64,000 nt of DNA, from NCBI GenBank assembly GCA_035555675.1, contig DATMGH010000172.1, positions 1-64,000 of the forward strand, read 5' to 3'. Under the pieces are notes generated by a model, which saw nothing but the letters and a program-made list of their open reading frames with translations, did not search any database and was not told the origin of the DNA. Source of the DNA: Solirubrobacter sp035555675 (GTDB taxonomy: Bacteria > Actinomycetota > Thermoleophilia > Solirubrobacterales > Solirubrobacteraceae). Positions 1-6,810 of this stretch are shown piece by piece. A program made the translations under genes and the position numbers. Numbering within the stretch: position 1 is the stretch's first letter; every line of letters starts with the position of its first letter.

Positions 1-818
1 GCTGACGCCAGCGTCCCCGCGAGCCCGGACGCGAGCACGCCGGCCGCCCAGATGACCGTCGCCGACGGGACGTGCTCGTCGCCGATCTGCACGCCGTCGG
101 CCGAGATCCCGGTCACCGCGCTCCCGACCATCGGCGTCACGCCCAGCCCTTCGAGCGACCGAGCCGCCCGCGCCGACAGCCGCGGTGGGAACGCGGCCAG
201 CACCCGGTCGCCCGCCTCGACCAGCAGCACGCGCGTGTCCGCCGTGTCGATCGAGCGGAAGTCGCGCCGCGTGTCGCGCGCGATCTCGGCGATCTGCCCC
301 GCCATCTCGACCCCGGTCGGCCCCGCGCCGACGACCACGAACGTCTGCTGGCGCCGCCGCTCCGCGTCGGTCTCCGCGACCTCGGCGGCCTCGAACGCGC
401 GCAGGATCTGCGCGCGGATGTGCAGCGCGCCCTCGAGCGTCTTCAGCTCGGCCGCCTGCTCGCGCCATTCAGGATGTCCGAAGTAGTTGTACTCGGAGCC
501 GCCGGCGACGATCAGCGTGTCGTAGGCCAGCGTCTCCGGGCCCGCGGCGGTTCGCACCGCCGCCGTCCGTGCGTCGAGGTCGAACCCGGTGACCTCCCCG
601 AGCTTGACGGTGATCCGGTCCTCGCCGCGGAAGATCGCCCGCAGCGGGTAGCAGACCTCGCCCGCCGCCAGCGCGCCCGTCGCCACCTGGTAGGCGAGCG
701 GCTGGAAGAGGTGGAAGTTGCGGCGGTCGATGAGCGTGATCTCGACGTCCGCCCGGCGCAGGTGCAGCGCCGCCTGCAACCCGCCGAACCCGCCGCCCAC
801 GATCAGAACGCGATGCAT
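1..818 (-). CDS. ndh: Type II NADH:quinone oxidoreductase (NDH-2), 3' end beyond window
   Basis: Non-proton-pumping NADH dehydrogenase of the respiratory chain, a peripheral membrane flavoprotein. The 272 residues present begin with an FAD-binding GGGFGG loop (residues 8-13), then DRRNFHLFQPLAYQ typical of NDH-2 and an NADH-binding VVVGAGPTGVE motif near 161-171. Family members are about 400-450 residues, so the C-terminal membrane-anchoring part lies outside the window. The ATG at 818 gives the Rossmann fold at the right distance from the N-terminus. A TACTCT hexamer 8 nt upstream suggests leaderless expression. It is divergent from the DoxX gene. Family assignment is secure; the physiological substrate is inferred. 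Confidence 0.92.
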   Translation of the reverse strand, partial: MHRVLIVGGGFGGLQAALHLRRADVEITLIDRRNFHLFQPLAYQVATGALAAGEVCYPLRAIFRGEDRITVKLGEVTGFDLDARTAAVRTAAGPETLAYDTLIVAGGSEYNYFGHPEWREQAAELKTLEGALHIRAQILRAFEAAEVAETDAERRRQQTFVVVGAGPTGVEMAGQIAEIARDTRRDFRSIDTADTRVLLVEAGDRVLAAFPPRLSARAARSLEGLGVTPMVGSAVTGISADGVQIGDEHVPSATVIWAAGVLASGLAGTLAS

Positions 819-826
819 CACCTCGC

Positions 827-832
827 AGAGTA
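827..832 (-). promoter_or_regulatory. Putative -10 hexamer of the NDH-2 gene
   Basis: Reading on the minus strand the hexamer is TACTCT, ending 8 nt before the ATG at 818. Spacing and sequence match the leaderless promoter pattern seen at many genes in this window. Inferred from sequence only. Confidence 0.5.
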
Positions 833-848
833 CGGGTACGAACCATCC

Positions 849-1325
849 ATGGGCATCGCCATCCTGCGCGCCGTCATCGGCGGCTTCTTCATCGGGCACG
901 GGCTGCAGAAGCTGCTCGGCAAGTTCGGCGGGCACGGCCTCGAAGGCACGGCCGGGTTCTTCGAGACGCTCGGGCTCAAGCCCGGCAAGGTCCACGCCAC
1001 CGCGGCCGGCGTCGCGGAGGCCGGCGGCGGCGCGCTGCTGCTCGCCGGCGCGGCCACGCCGCTCGCCGCCACCGCGATCACCGGCACGATGACGGTCGCG
1101 ATCCGCACCGTCCACCTGCCCAAGGGGCCGTGGAACACCGACGGCGGCTACGAGTACAACGCCGTGCTGATCGCCGCGCTGTTCGCGATCACCGCCGCCG
1201 GCCCGGGCGAGATCTCACTCGACCGCCGCGAGTGGGGGACGAAGTGGGCGCTGGCCGAGCTGGTCGCGGGCGTCGGCGGCGGGCTCGCGCTCGTGAAGCT
1301 GGCTAGCGAATCGAGCGCTCACTGA
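849..1325 (+). CDS. DoxX family membrane protein
   Basis: A 158-residue integral membrane protein starting MGIAILRAVIGGFFIGHGLQ. The GHGLQKLLGKFGGHGLEG segment and four hydrophobic helices match DoxX/DUF4260-like proteins. In mycobacteria a DoxX protein partners superoxide dismutase and a thiosulfate sulfurtransferase; elsewhere the function is unclear. The ATG at 849 is chosen because the first helix begins at once; longer in-frame extensions run antisense into the NDH-2 gene. Its 3' end overlaps the converging binding-protein gene by 23 bp. Lying beside NDH-2 may hint at a redox role, but that is inference. Confidence 0.88.
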   Translation: MGIAILRAVIGGFFIGHGLQKLLGKFGGHGLEGTAGFFETLGLKPGKVHATAAGVAEAGGGALLLAGAATPLAATAITGTMTVAIRTVHLPKGPWNTDGGYEYNAVLIAALFAITAAGPGEISLDRREWGTKWALAELVAGVGGGLALVKLASESSAH

Positions 1326-2280
1326 GCTCGAGCGCCTGCGCCGCGTTCGCGCGCGTGACGAAGTTCGGCCCGGTGGCGATCACGTCGTGCTGGGCCGGGA
1401 GGATCCCGTAGCGGGCGCGCAGCGCGAGCAGCTCGACCGGGAGGTAGCCCTGCAGGTACGCCTGCTGGTCGACCGCGAACGCGATCCGGCCGGCCTGGAC
1501 CGCCTTCAGCACGTCCGGGCCGAGGTCGAACGTGCCGACGAGCGCGCCGGAGCCGACCGCGGCGAGCCCACCGAGCGAGTTCGTCGCCAGCACGCCGTCG
1601 ATGCGCCCGGACGCGACCGCGTGCGCGATCCGGCTCGGCGTGCGCGGGTCGTCGTCGGCGATCGGCAGGACCCGCGAGCGCCCGCCGACCTCGCGCATCG
1701 CGCGCGCCAGCCCGGCGCAGCGCTCGTCGAGCCCGCTGGTGCCGACCTGCTGGTTGACGCACAGCGCGTTGCGCACGCCGGCCCGCGCGAGCCGCCGCCC
1801 CGCCTCCAGGCCGGCCCGGTCCTCCAGCTGGCCGACGTGCACGAGCACGCCGAGCCGCTGGTAGATCTCGCTGCCGGAGTTGATCGACACGACCGGGATG
1901 CCGGCCGCCACGGCGCGCCGGATCGCGGGTGCAACGCCGGGCTCCGGGATCGAGACCACGAGGCCGTCCGGGCGGGTCGCGACCGCCGCGTCGATCAGCT
2001 CGCTCATCCGCTGCGCGCTGTAGACGTCGGGCGAGCGGTAGTCGACAAGCACGTCGAGCCGGCGCGCCGCGGCGTCGACGCCGTTGCGGATGATCGCCCA
2101 GAACTTGCTCGACGCGGGGCCGTGGGTGACGACCGCGATCCGCACCGCGTCGTCGTCGCCCGGCGCGCCGACGACCGGCGGCGCGCCGGGCGAGCCGGAG
2201 ACCTCGACGCCCTGCTCGCGCACGACGGTCGGGCTGCCGCAGCCGGCCAGGAGGAGGAGCAGGACGAGCCAGCGCTTCAC
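1303..2280 (-). CDS. Sugar-type periplasmic binding lipoprotein next to a histidine kinase
   Basis: A 325-residue protein with a lipoprotein signal (LLLLLAGC, Cys14) followed by a Peripla_BP_4 (ribose/galactose-type) fold: VRIAVVTHGPASSKFW near the start, DGLVVSIPEP, GIPVVSINSG and GTFDLGPDVLKAV. It starts at a GTG that overlaps the stop of the upstream histidine kinase by 4 bp (GTGA), so the two are translationally coupled. No permease or ATPase lies nearby, so a sensory role, presenting a ligand to the kinase outside the membrane, is more likely than transport. That role is inference; the fold and lipobox are seen directly. Confidence 0.88.
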   Translation of the reverse strand: MKRWLVLLLLLAGCGSPTVVREQGVEVSGSPGAPPVVGAPGDDDAVRIAVVTHGPASSKFWAIIRNGVDAAARRLDVLVDYRSPDVYSAQRMSELIDAAVATRPDGLVVSIPEPGVAPAIRRAVAAGIPVVSINSGSEIYQRLGVLVHVGQLEDRAGLEAGRRLARAGVRNALCVNQQVGTSGLDERCAGLARAMREVGGRSRVLPIADDDPRTPSRIAHAVASGRIDGVLATNSLGGLAAVGSGALVGTFDLGPDVLKAVQAGRIAFAVDQQAYLQGYLPVELLALRARYGILPAQHDVIATGPNFVTRANAAQALELSERSIR

Positions 2281-3815
2281 GCCGGCACCCGCGCCACGAT
2301 CCGGGTGCCGCCGCCGACCGGGCTGTCGATCTCCAGCGTCCCGCCGACCGCCGCCACCCGGTCCTCGAGCCCGCGCAGGCCGCCGCCGGCGTTCGGGTCC
2401 ACGCCGCCGACGCCGTCGTCGCCGACCAGGACGACGAGCTCCTCCTCGTCGCAGCGGACGTCCACCCAGGCGCACGTCGCCTCGGCGTAGCGCGCGACGT
2501 TCGTGAGCGCTTCCGCGACCAGGTAGTAGGCGGCGGCCTCGACCGGCGGCGCCAGCCGCTCGCTCACCGTGACGTCGACGCTGACCGGAAGCGTGGCGCG
2601 CTCGGCGAGCGACGCGATGGCGGGCGCGAGGCCGCGGTCGGTGAGGATCGCGGGGTGGATGCCGCGGGCCAGCTCGCGCAGCTCCCCGAGCGCGGTCGCC
2701 AGGCGCTCGGACAGGGCGTCGATCGCGGGGTCGTCCACGCGCGTGCGCAGCCGCCGCAGGTCGAGTGCGAGCGCGACGAGCTGCTGCTGCGCGCCGTCGT
2801 GCAGGTCGCGCTCGATGCGCCGGCGGGCGGCGTCGCCGGCTTCGACGATCCGCAGGCGCGAGCGCCGCAGCTCCTCCACCCGCGCCTGCAGATCCGCGCG
2901 CAGGCGCTCGTTGTCGAGCGCGAGCGAGGAGGCCGCGGCGGCTGCGGTCACCAACTCGGGGCTGGTGTCGAGCGCGGCGTCGTGGACGATCGCCGCGACG
3001 CGGACGCCGTCGCGCTCGACCGCGGTCCAAGCGCGGCCGGAGCCGGGAGCGGGCAGCTCGACGGGCCGGCCGCGCTCGTCGACGAACCGCTGCCGGTCCG
3101 GCAGCCAGTAGGCGACGGCGACGCTGCGGTCGCCGAGGCTCTCGGCCAGCAGCTCGCGCACCGGGCCGCCGGACGGCAAGCGGGGCGTCAGCAGCGCCTG
3201 CGTGGTCGCGCACAGGACGCGGTGCAGCGCGTCGAGGGCGGACAGCGCGAGGATCGCGGCCGGGAGGCTGAGGACGCACAGGACCAGGCCGAGCGCCGGG
3301 CCGAGCGTCCACGGGCCGACGTAGTCGACCGTGGGTGCGTTGGCGAGCGCGCCGATCCCGAGCCGCAGGCAGAGGGCGAGCGCGGCGATCGGGGCGAGCG
3401 CGACGGCCAGCATCGCGATCACCAGCACCGGCCGCAGCGCGAGGTGCGCGGCGGTACGCCACAGCGAGCGGTCCGACAGCAGGTCGAGCGAGCGCCGGAA
3501 CGCGCCGCCGCTCTGCTTGGTGCGGCCGGGGAGCGGCGGGACCTGGGCGCCGAGCCAGCGGTTCGCGGCGCGCCGGTCGAGCCGCTCGAGCGCCCGGCAC
3601 GCGTCGGTCGCCGCCAGCAGGACGGGGAGGCCGATGCCGGCGACGCTGAGCGCGGCGCCGACGATCAGCGCCGCGACCGCGGGGAGGGCGAGCAGCGTGA
3701 CCGGGAGGGTGACGACGAGGTACGCGAGCGCGTGGGCGGCGCGCGAGACGCGGACGTCGAGGTCGAGGGCGGCGATCACGAGCGGCCTCCGGTGCCGGCG
3801 CTGGGTGCGGCGCAC
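2277..3815 (-). CDS. NarL-type sensor histidine kinase (PF13796-like sensor domain)
   Basis: A 512-residue membrane kinase. Residues about 28-200 hold two hydrophobic hairpins and match the actinobacterial putative-sensor domain. A GAF-like region follows (about 215-300), then a HisKA_3 box RIERDLHDGAQQQ with the phospho-acceptor His339, and a C-terminal HATPase with GGGLRGLEDRV. It is the middle gene of a DUF4097/kinase/binding-lipoprotein operon. Such kinases normally pair with a LuxR-type response regulator, which is absent here. The GTG at 3815 is the longest start; a GTG at 3779 (VIAALDLDV) would remove a basic leader and is also plausible. Confidence 0.9.
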   Translation of the reverse strand: MRRTQRRHRRPLVIAALDLDVRVSRAAHALAYLVVTLPVTLLALPAVAALIVGAALSVAGIGLPVLLAATDACRALERLDRRAANRWLGAQVPPLPGRTKQSGGAFRRSLDLLSDRSLWRTAAHLALRPVLVIAMLAVALAPIAALALCLRLGIGALANAPTVDYVGPWTLGPALGLVLCVLSLPAAILALSALDALHRVLCATTQALLTPRLPSGGPVRELLAESLGDRSVAVAYWLPDRQRFVDERGRPVELPAPGSGRAWTAVERDGVRVAAIVHDAALDTSPELVTAAAAASSLALDNERLRADLQARVEELRRSRLRIVEAGDAARRRIERDLHDGAQQQLVALALDLRRLRTRVDDPAIDALSERLATALGELRELARGIHPAILTDRGLAPAIASLAERATLPVSVDVTVSERLAPPVEAAAYYLVAEALTNVARYAEATCAWVDVRCDEEELVVLVGDDGVGGVDPNAGGGLRGLEDRVAAVGGTLEIDSPVGGGTRIVARVPA

Positions 3816-3843
3816 GTGCGGACTGCGGCGCTGGCGCGCGTGT

Positions 3844-4557
3844 TCACGACCGCCCCCGTACGTCGACGTCGCCCTGATTGCTCAGCACCTGCACACTGTA
3901 CGGCGCGTCGGCGCGGGCCAGGACGCCGTGGACGGTCGCGCGGCCGCTGCCGGATTCGGCGTCGAGGTCGTAGCGGCCGCTGGGGAGGACCGCGCGGATC
4001 GCGCCCGAGTCCGACCGCAGCGTCAGCCGGGGCGGCGCGCAGGCGGCGTCGAGCGCGATCGTCCCCGCGCCCGCACGCGCTTCGAGCGCGTTGCCGCAGT
4101 AGCCGCTGATCGCGATCGCGCCGCTCTCGGTGCTCACGCGGGCGGAGCCGCGGTAGCCGTGCAGCGTGACGCTGCCGCCGGTGGTGCGCACGTCGAGCGC
4201 GACGTTGTCGGGCACGACGACGCGGTAGGCGACCGAGCACGGCCCGAGCAGCGAGGTGGGGCAGCGGGAGTGGACGCGGAAGACGCCGCGGGCGACGGTC
4301 CGCCGGGTCGACGCGGCGTGGCCGAACGAGTGGTGCTCGGTGTGCTGGACCTCGACCACGTCGCGCGTGCCGCCGCCGACGATCGCGATGTCACCGTCGC
4401 CGAGGTCGAACGAGAGCGCCTGCGGCGTCCCGGTCACCGGGTACGAGGCGCGCACCTCGCGGTTGGTGACCCACGCGGCGATCGCGAGTGCCAGCGCTCC
4501 ACCCACCACCAGGAGGGCCGAGAACCCCACGACACGGCCCCACGGCGACAGACGCAC
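3844..4557 (-). CDS. Membrane-anchored DUF4097-type beta-helical protein
   Basis: A 237-residue protein with one N-terminal transmembrane segment (about residues 10-30) and an extracytoplasmic repeat region whose strands (SVTLHGYRGSARVSTESGAI, ISGYCGN, TIALDA) match DUF4097/putative adhesin proteins. Four Cys residues (in SRCPTSLLGPCSV, GYCGN and DAACAPP) could form disulfides. It starts at GTG 4557, with a TAGGCT hexamer 6 nt upstream. It leads the operon with the histidine kinase (28 bp gap) and binding lipoprotein. DUF4097 proteins often occur with envelope-stress regulators; a sensing or scaffold role is inferred. Confidence 0.82.
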   Translation of the reverse strand: MRLSPWGRVVGFSALLVVGGALALAIAAWVTNREVRASYPVTGTPQALSFDLGDGDIAIVGGGTRDVVEVQHTEHHSFGHAASTRRTVARGVFRVHSRCPTSLLGPCSVAYRVVVPDNVALDVRTTGGSVTLHGYRGSARVSTESGAIAISGYCGNALEARAGAGTIALDAACAPPRLTLRSDSGAIRAVLPSGRYDLDAESGSGRATVHGVLARADAPYSVQVLSNQGDVDVRGRS

Positions 4558-4563
4558 CGCGGG

Positions 4564-4569
4564 AGCCTA
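4564..4569 (-). promoter_or_regulatory. Putative -10 of the DUF4097-kinase operon
   Basis: TAGGCT on the minus strand ends 6 nt before the GTG at 4557, the leaderless arrangement. The 27-nt tandem repeats begin about 35 bp farther upstream. Confidence 0.5.
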
Positions 4570-4603
4570 CCGACGGCCCCGGCGGGAAGCGAGTGTCGCG
4601 TGT

Positions 4604-4711
4604 GGCGCGGCGAGTCGCGCGAGGGCAAGCGGCGCGGCGAGTCGCGCGAGGGCAAGCGGCGCGGGGAGTCGCGCAAGGGGGTGTGGCGCGGGGAGTCTCG
4701 CGAGGGCGAGT
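4604..4711. repeat. 27-nt tandem repeat, four copies
   Basis: Four head-to-tail copies of a 27-nt unit at 4604-4630, 4631-4657, 4658-4684 and 4685-4711. The first two are identical; the third and fourth diverge at several positions. The unit begins ggcgcgg(c/g)gagtc. It is exactly nine codons long, but no start codon, ribosome site or family supports coding in either direction. It lies upstream of the DUF4097-kinase operon and downstream of the gene ending at 4819. Confidence 0.9.
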
Positions 4712-4737
4712 CACGGCGACGCGACGCGTCCGCCGGT

Positions 4738-4778
4738 CGCGCCGGGGCCGCCAGGAGGGGAGCGGCGGCCCCGGCGTG
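4738..4778 (-). terminator. GC-rich hairpin downstream of the 4819-5151 gene
   Basis: Perfect 12-bp arms gccggggccgcc (4741-4752) and ggcggccccggc (4764-4775), extendable by three more pairs (one G-T), around an 11-nt loop. There is no U tract, as usual in very GC-rich actinobacteria. Its position after the stop at 4819 fits a terminator for the minus strand. Confidence 0.6.
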
Positions 4779-4822
4779 CGGGGGGAGCGACCGGCGTCAG
4801 CGGGGGGAGCGACCGGCGTCAG
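4779..4822. repeat. Exact 22-bp tandem duplication across a stop codon
   Basis: The 22 bp at 4779-4800 recur unchanged at 4801-4822. The second copy includes the TGA stop (4819-4821) of the minus-strand gene above. The duplication lies entirely after or at the stop, so it leaves the coding frame intact. Together with the 27-nt repeats it marks this intergenic region as prone to slippage. Confidence 0.85.
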
Positions 4823-5151
4823 GCGAAGCGCACGCGCAGACGGCCCTGCGCGCGGCGGCGCGGGCGGCGGCGCAGCTGGCGGGCGCGATGGCCGAGCAGC
4901 AGCACGGCCTCGGCGGACGGGCGGGTCGGGTCCGCGACGGCGTGGCCGTCGGCCAGCGACAGCGCGGCCCACAGCTCGTCGCCGACCTCGGCCAGCAGCA
5001 CGTCGCCCGCGGGCACGTGGCTGGAGTCCAGCGCGGCCAGCCGCGCGACGGCGCCGGCGTCGGCGTCGAACGCCGGGCGGATCCGCAGCGGCCCGCGGTT
5101 GGTGGGGAGCTCCTTGCGTCGGGTCAGCTGGGTCGTGTTCATGGGTTCCAT
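4819..5151 (-). CDS. Small protein with GNAT-like N-terminal half
   Basis: A 110-residue protein starting MEPMNTTQLTRRKEL. The middle (LRIRPAFDADAGAVARLAAL, then LLAEVGDELWAALSLADG) resembles the first strand-helix and the adjacent beta strands of GNAT acetyltransferases, but there is no acetyl-CoA-binding R/Q-x-x-G-x-G/A loop. It ends in a very basic tail rich in Arg. It is too short for an active acetyltransferase and may bind a ligand or partner instead. No function is claimed. It stands alone between the repeat region and the AAA ATPase. Confidence 0.7.
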   Translation of the reverse strand: MEPMNTTQLTRRKELPTNRGPLRIRPAFDADAGAVARLAALDSSHVPAGDVLLAEVGDELWAALSLADGHAVADPTRPSAEAVLLLGHRARQLRRRPRRRAQGRLRVRFA

Positions 5152-5212
5152 GATCGCCCTGAGACGGACCCCTTACATCAGGCGGATGGTGCGCCTTGGC
5201 CCGCCCGACCCC

Positions 5213-5962
5213 TTACTCCAGCGCGGCCCGTAAGTACCGCTCCGGCGCGTCCAGGAACCCGCGCAGGAACCGGACCGCGTCGAGGTCGTCGTAGTCGCAC
5301 GAAGCGACCCCGTCCGCGCTCAGCTCGTAGATCCGCGCGCCCGGGCAGGCGAGCACGATCGGCGAGTGCGTGGCGACGATGAACTGCGCCCCGTCGGCAG
5401 CCGCGCGCACGATCGCCGCGACCAGCGCGAGCGCGCCCGTCACCGACAGCGCCGCCTCCGGCTCGTCGAGCACGTACAGCCCCTCGCCCCGGAACCGGTT
5501 CGTCGCCAGCGCGAGGAACGACTCGCCGTGCGACTGCTCGTGCAGCGGCACGCCGCCGTAGAGCGAGAGGTCCGGCGAGAACGGCTCGCCCCGATCCACG
5601 AACGCCGCGACGTTGAAGAAGCTCTCGGCGCGCAGGAAGTACCCGGTGCGCGGTCGCGACCAGCGCGCGAGCACGGGCTCGAGCGCACCGCCCACCGCCG
5701 GCCCGGCGACGGCCGGCAGCTCGTTGAAGCGCTCGAGCTCGCCGCCCTCGCCGCCGAACCCCATCGCTTCGATCAGCGTCGACTTCCCGCTGCCGTTGTC
5801 ACCCGCCAGCAGCGTGATCGGGGAAGCGAAGTCCAGCTCCTCGACCGCCGCCACCGCCGGCACGTCGTACGGGAACCCCTCGCCCCAGCGCTCATCCACC
5901 CGGCGCAGGCCGAGCAGGTACGGCCCCGAGCCGAAGCGCCTGATGTCGCGGCCGCGCGCCAC
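5213..5962 (-). CDS. ABC-type AAA ATPase (AAA_21 family)
   Basis: A soluble 249-residue ATPase. Walker A GDNGSGKST lies at 54-62, a signature-like SHGESF at about 144-149, Walker B LYVLDEPEAAL at 162-172, and a switch His in ATHS at 199. This is the compact RecF/SMC-like AAA_21 fold without a coiled coil, often annotated as a predicted ATPase. Its partner and role are unknown: such proteins occur in defence systems and as stand-alone housekeeping ATPases, and no defence partner lies beside it. It starts at GTG 5962 and is divergent from the SDR gene, with which it shares a promoter TA step. Confidence 0.88.
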   Translation of the reverse strand: MARGRDIRRFGSGPYLLGLRRVDERWGEGFPYDVPAVAAVEELDFASPITLLAGDNGSGKSTLIEAMGFGGEGGELERFNELPAVAGPAVGGALEPVLARWSRPRTGYFLRAESFFNVAAFVDRGEPFSPDLSLYGGVPLHEQSHGESFLALATNRFRGEGLYVLDEPEAALSVTGALALVAAIVRAAADGAQFIVATHSPIVLACPGARIYELSADGVASCDYDDLDAVRFLRGFLDAPERYLRAALE

Positions 5963-5969
5963 GCCCCGC

Positions 5970-5979
5970 AGAGTAGATT
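5970..5979. promoter_or_regulatory. Overlapping divergent -10 elements (AAA ATPase / SDR)
   Basis: The sequence agagTAgatt carries TACTCT on the minus strand (5970-5975, 7 nt before GTG 5962) and TAGATT on the plus strand (5974-5979, 6 nt before ATG 5986). The two hexamers share the central TA. Only 23 bp separate the two start codons, so both mRNAs would be leaderless. Confidence 0.6.
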
Positions 5980-5985
5980 CCCGTC

Positions 5986-6711
5986 ATGATCGCCGTGGTC
6001 ACCGGAGCGGGCTCGGGCATCGGCCGCGCCGCCGCCCGCGCGCTGCTGCAGGCCGGCTGGAGCGTGGTCTGCGCCGGCCGGCGCGAGCTCCCGCTGAAGG
6101 AGACGCTCAACGGCGACAACGGGCTGGCCGTCCCCACCGACGTCACCGACGCCGCCTCCGTACAGGCGCTCTTCGACACCACGCGTGCGCACTACGGCCG
6201 CGTCGACCTCCTGTTCAACAACGCCGGCGTCTCGATCCCCGCGCCGGTCGCCGACGTGCGCCTGGAGGACTGGCGCGCCGCCGTGGACACGAACCTGACC
6301 GGCGCGTTCCTGTGCGCCCAGGCCGCGTTCCGCGCCATGGCGACACAGCACCCGCGCGGCGGGCGGATCATCAACAACGGCTCGCTGTCCGCGCACGTCC
6401 CGCGCCCGTACGCGATCGCCTACAACGCCACCAAGCACGCCGTCACCGGCCTCACCACGTCGCTCTCGCTGGAGGGCCGTGCGTTCGACATCGCGTGCGG
6501 GCAGCTCGACATCGGCAACGCCGCGACCGACATGACCGCGCCGATGACCGGCGGCGTCCCGCAGGCCGACGGAACGTTCAAGCCGGAGCCGCGGATGGAC
6601 GTCGAGCACGCCGCCCGCGCGGTCGTCCACATGGCGTCGCTGCCGCTGGACGCCAACGTCCAGTTCATGACCGTGATGGCGACGGCGATGCCGTACGTCG
6701 GGCGCGGCTGA
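5986..6711 (+). CDS. Short-chain dehydrogenase/reductase
   Basis: A 241-residue classical SDR. The NAD(P)-binding TGAGSGIG lies at 6-13, NNAG at 78-81, the catalytic Ser near 133 (NNGSLSA) and YNATK at 146-150. Arg32-Arg33 after the second strand (CAGRRE) favours NADPH. The substrate cannot be told. It starts at ATG 5986 next to a shared divergent promoter and ends before a strong hairpin separating it from the converging molybdopterin gene. Confidence 0.92.
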   Translation: MIAVVTGAGSGIGRAAARALLQAGWSVVCAGRRELPLKETLNGDNGLAVPTDVTDAASVQALFDTTRAHYGRVDLLFNNAGVSIPAPVADVRLEDWRAAVDTNLTGAFLCAQAAFRAMATQHPRGGRIINNGSLSAHVPRPYAIAYNATKHAVTGLTTSLSLEGRAFDIACGQLDIGNAATDMTAPMTGGVPQADGTFKPEPRMDVEHAARAVVHMASLPLDANVQFMTVMATAMPYVGRG

Positions 6712-6768
6712 CCGCGCGCCAAGCTCCCGCCAACCAGACCCCAAGGCCCACCGGGAAGAGTGCGCGGC

Positions 6769-6802
6769 GCGGCGGGCGGTTCCCCCCCGAATCGCCCGCC
6801 GC
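6769..6802. terminator. Bidirectional terminator between SDR and molybdopterin oxidoreductase
   Basis: A 14-bp stem (gcggcgggcggttc with gaatcgcccgccgc, one G-T pair) around a six-C loop, located between two converging genes whose stops are at 6711 and 6811. Confidence 0.7.
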
Positions 6803-6810
6803 CAAAGCCT

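Noticed and set aside
4604..4711. Tandem repeats considered as a CRISPR array or a repeat protein
   Set aside because: There are no spacers, units abut directly, no cas genes are present, and no start codon or ribosome site supports translation.
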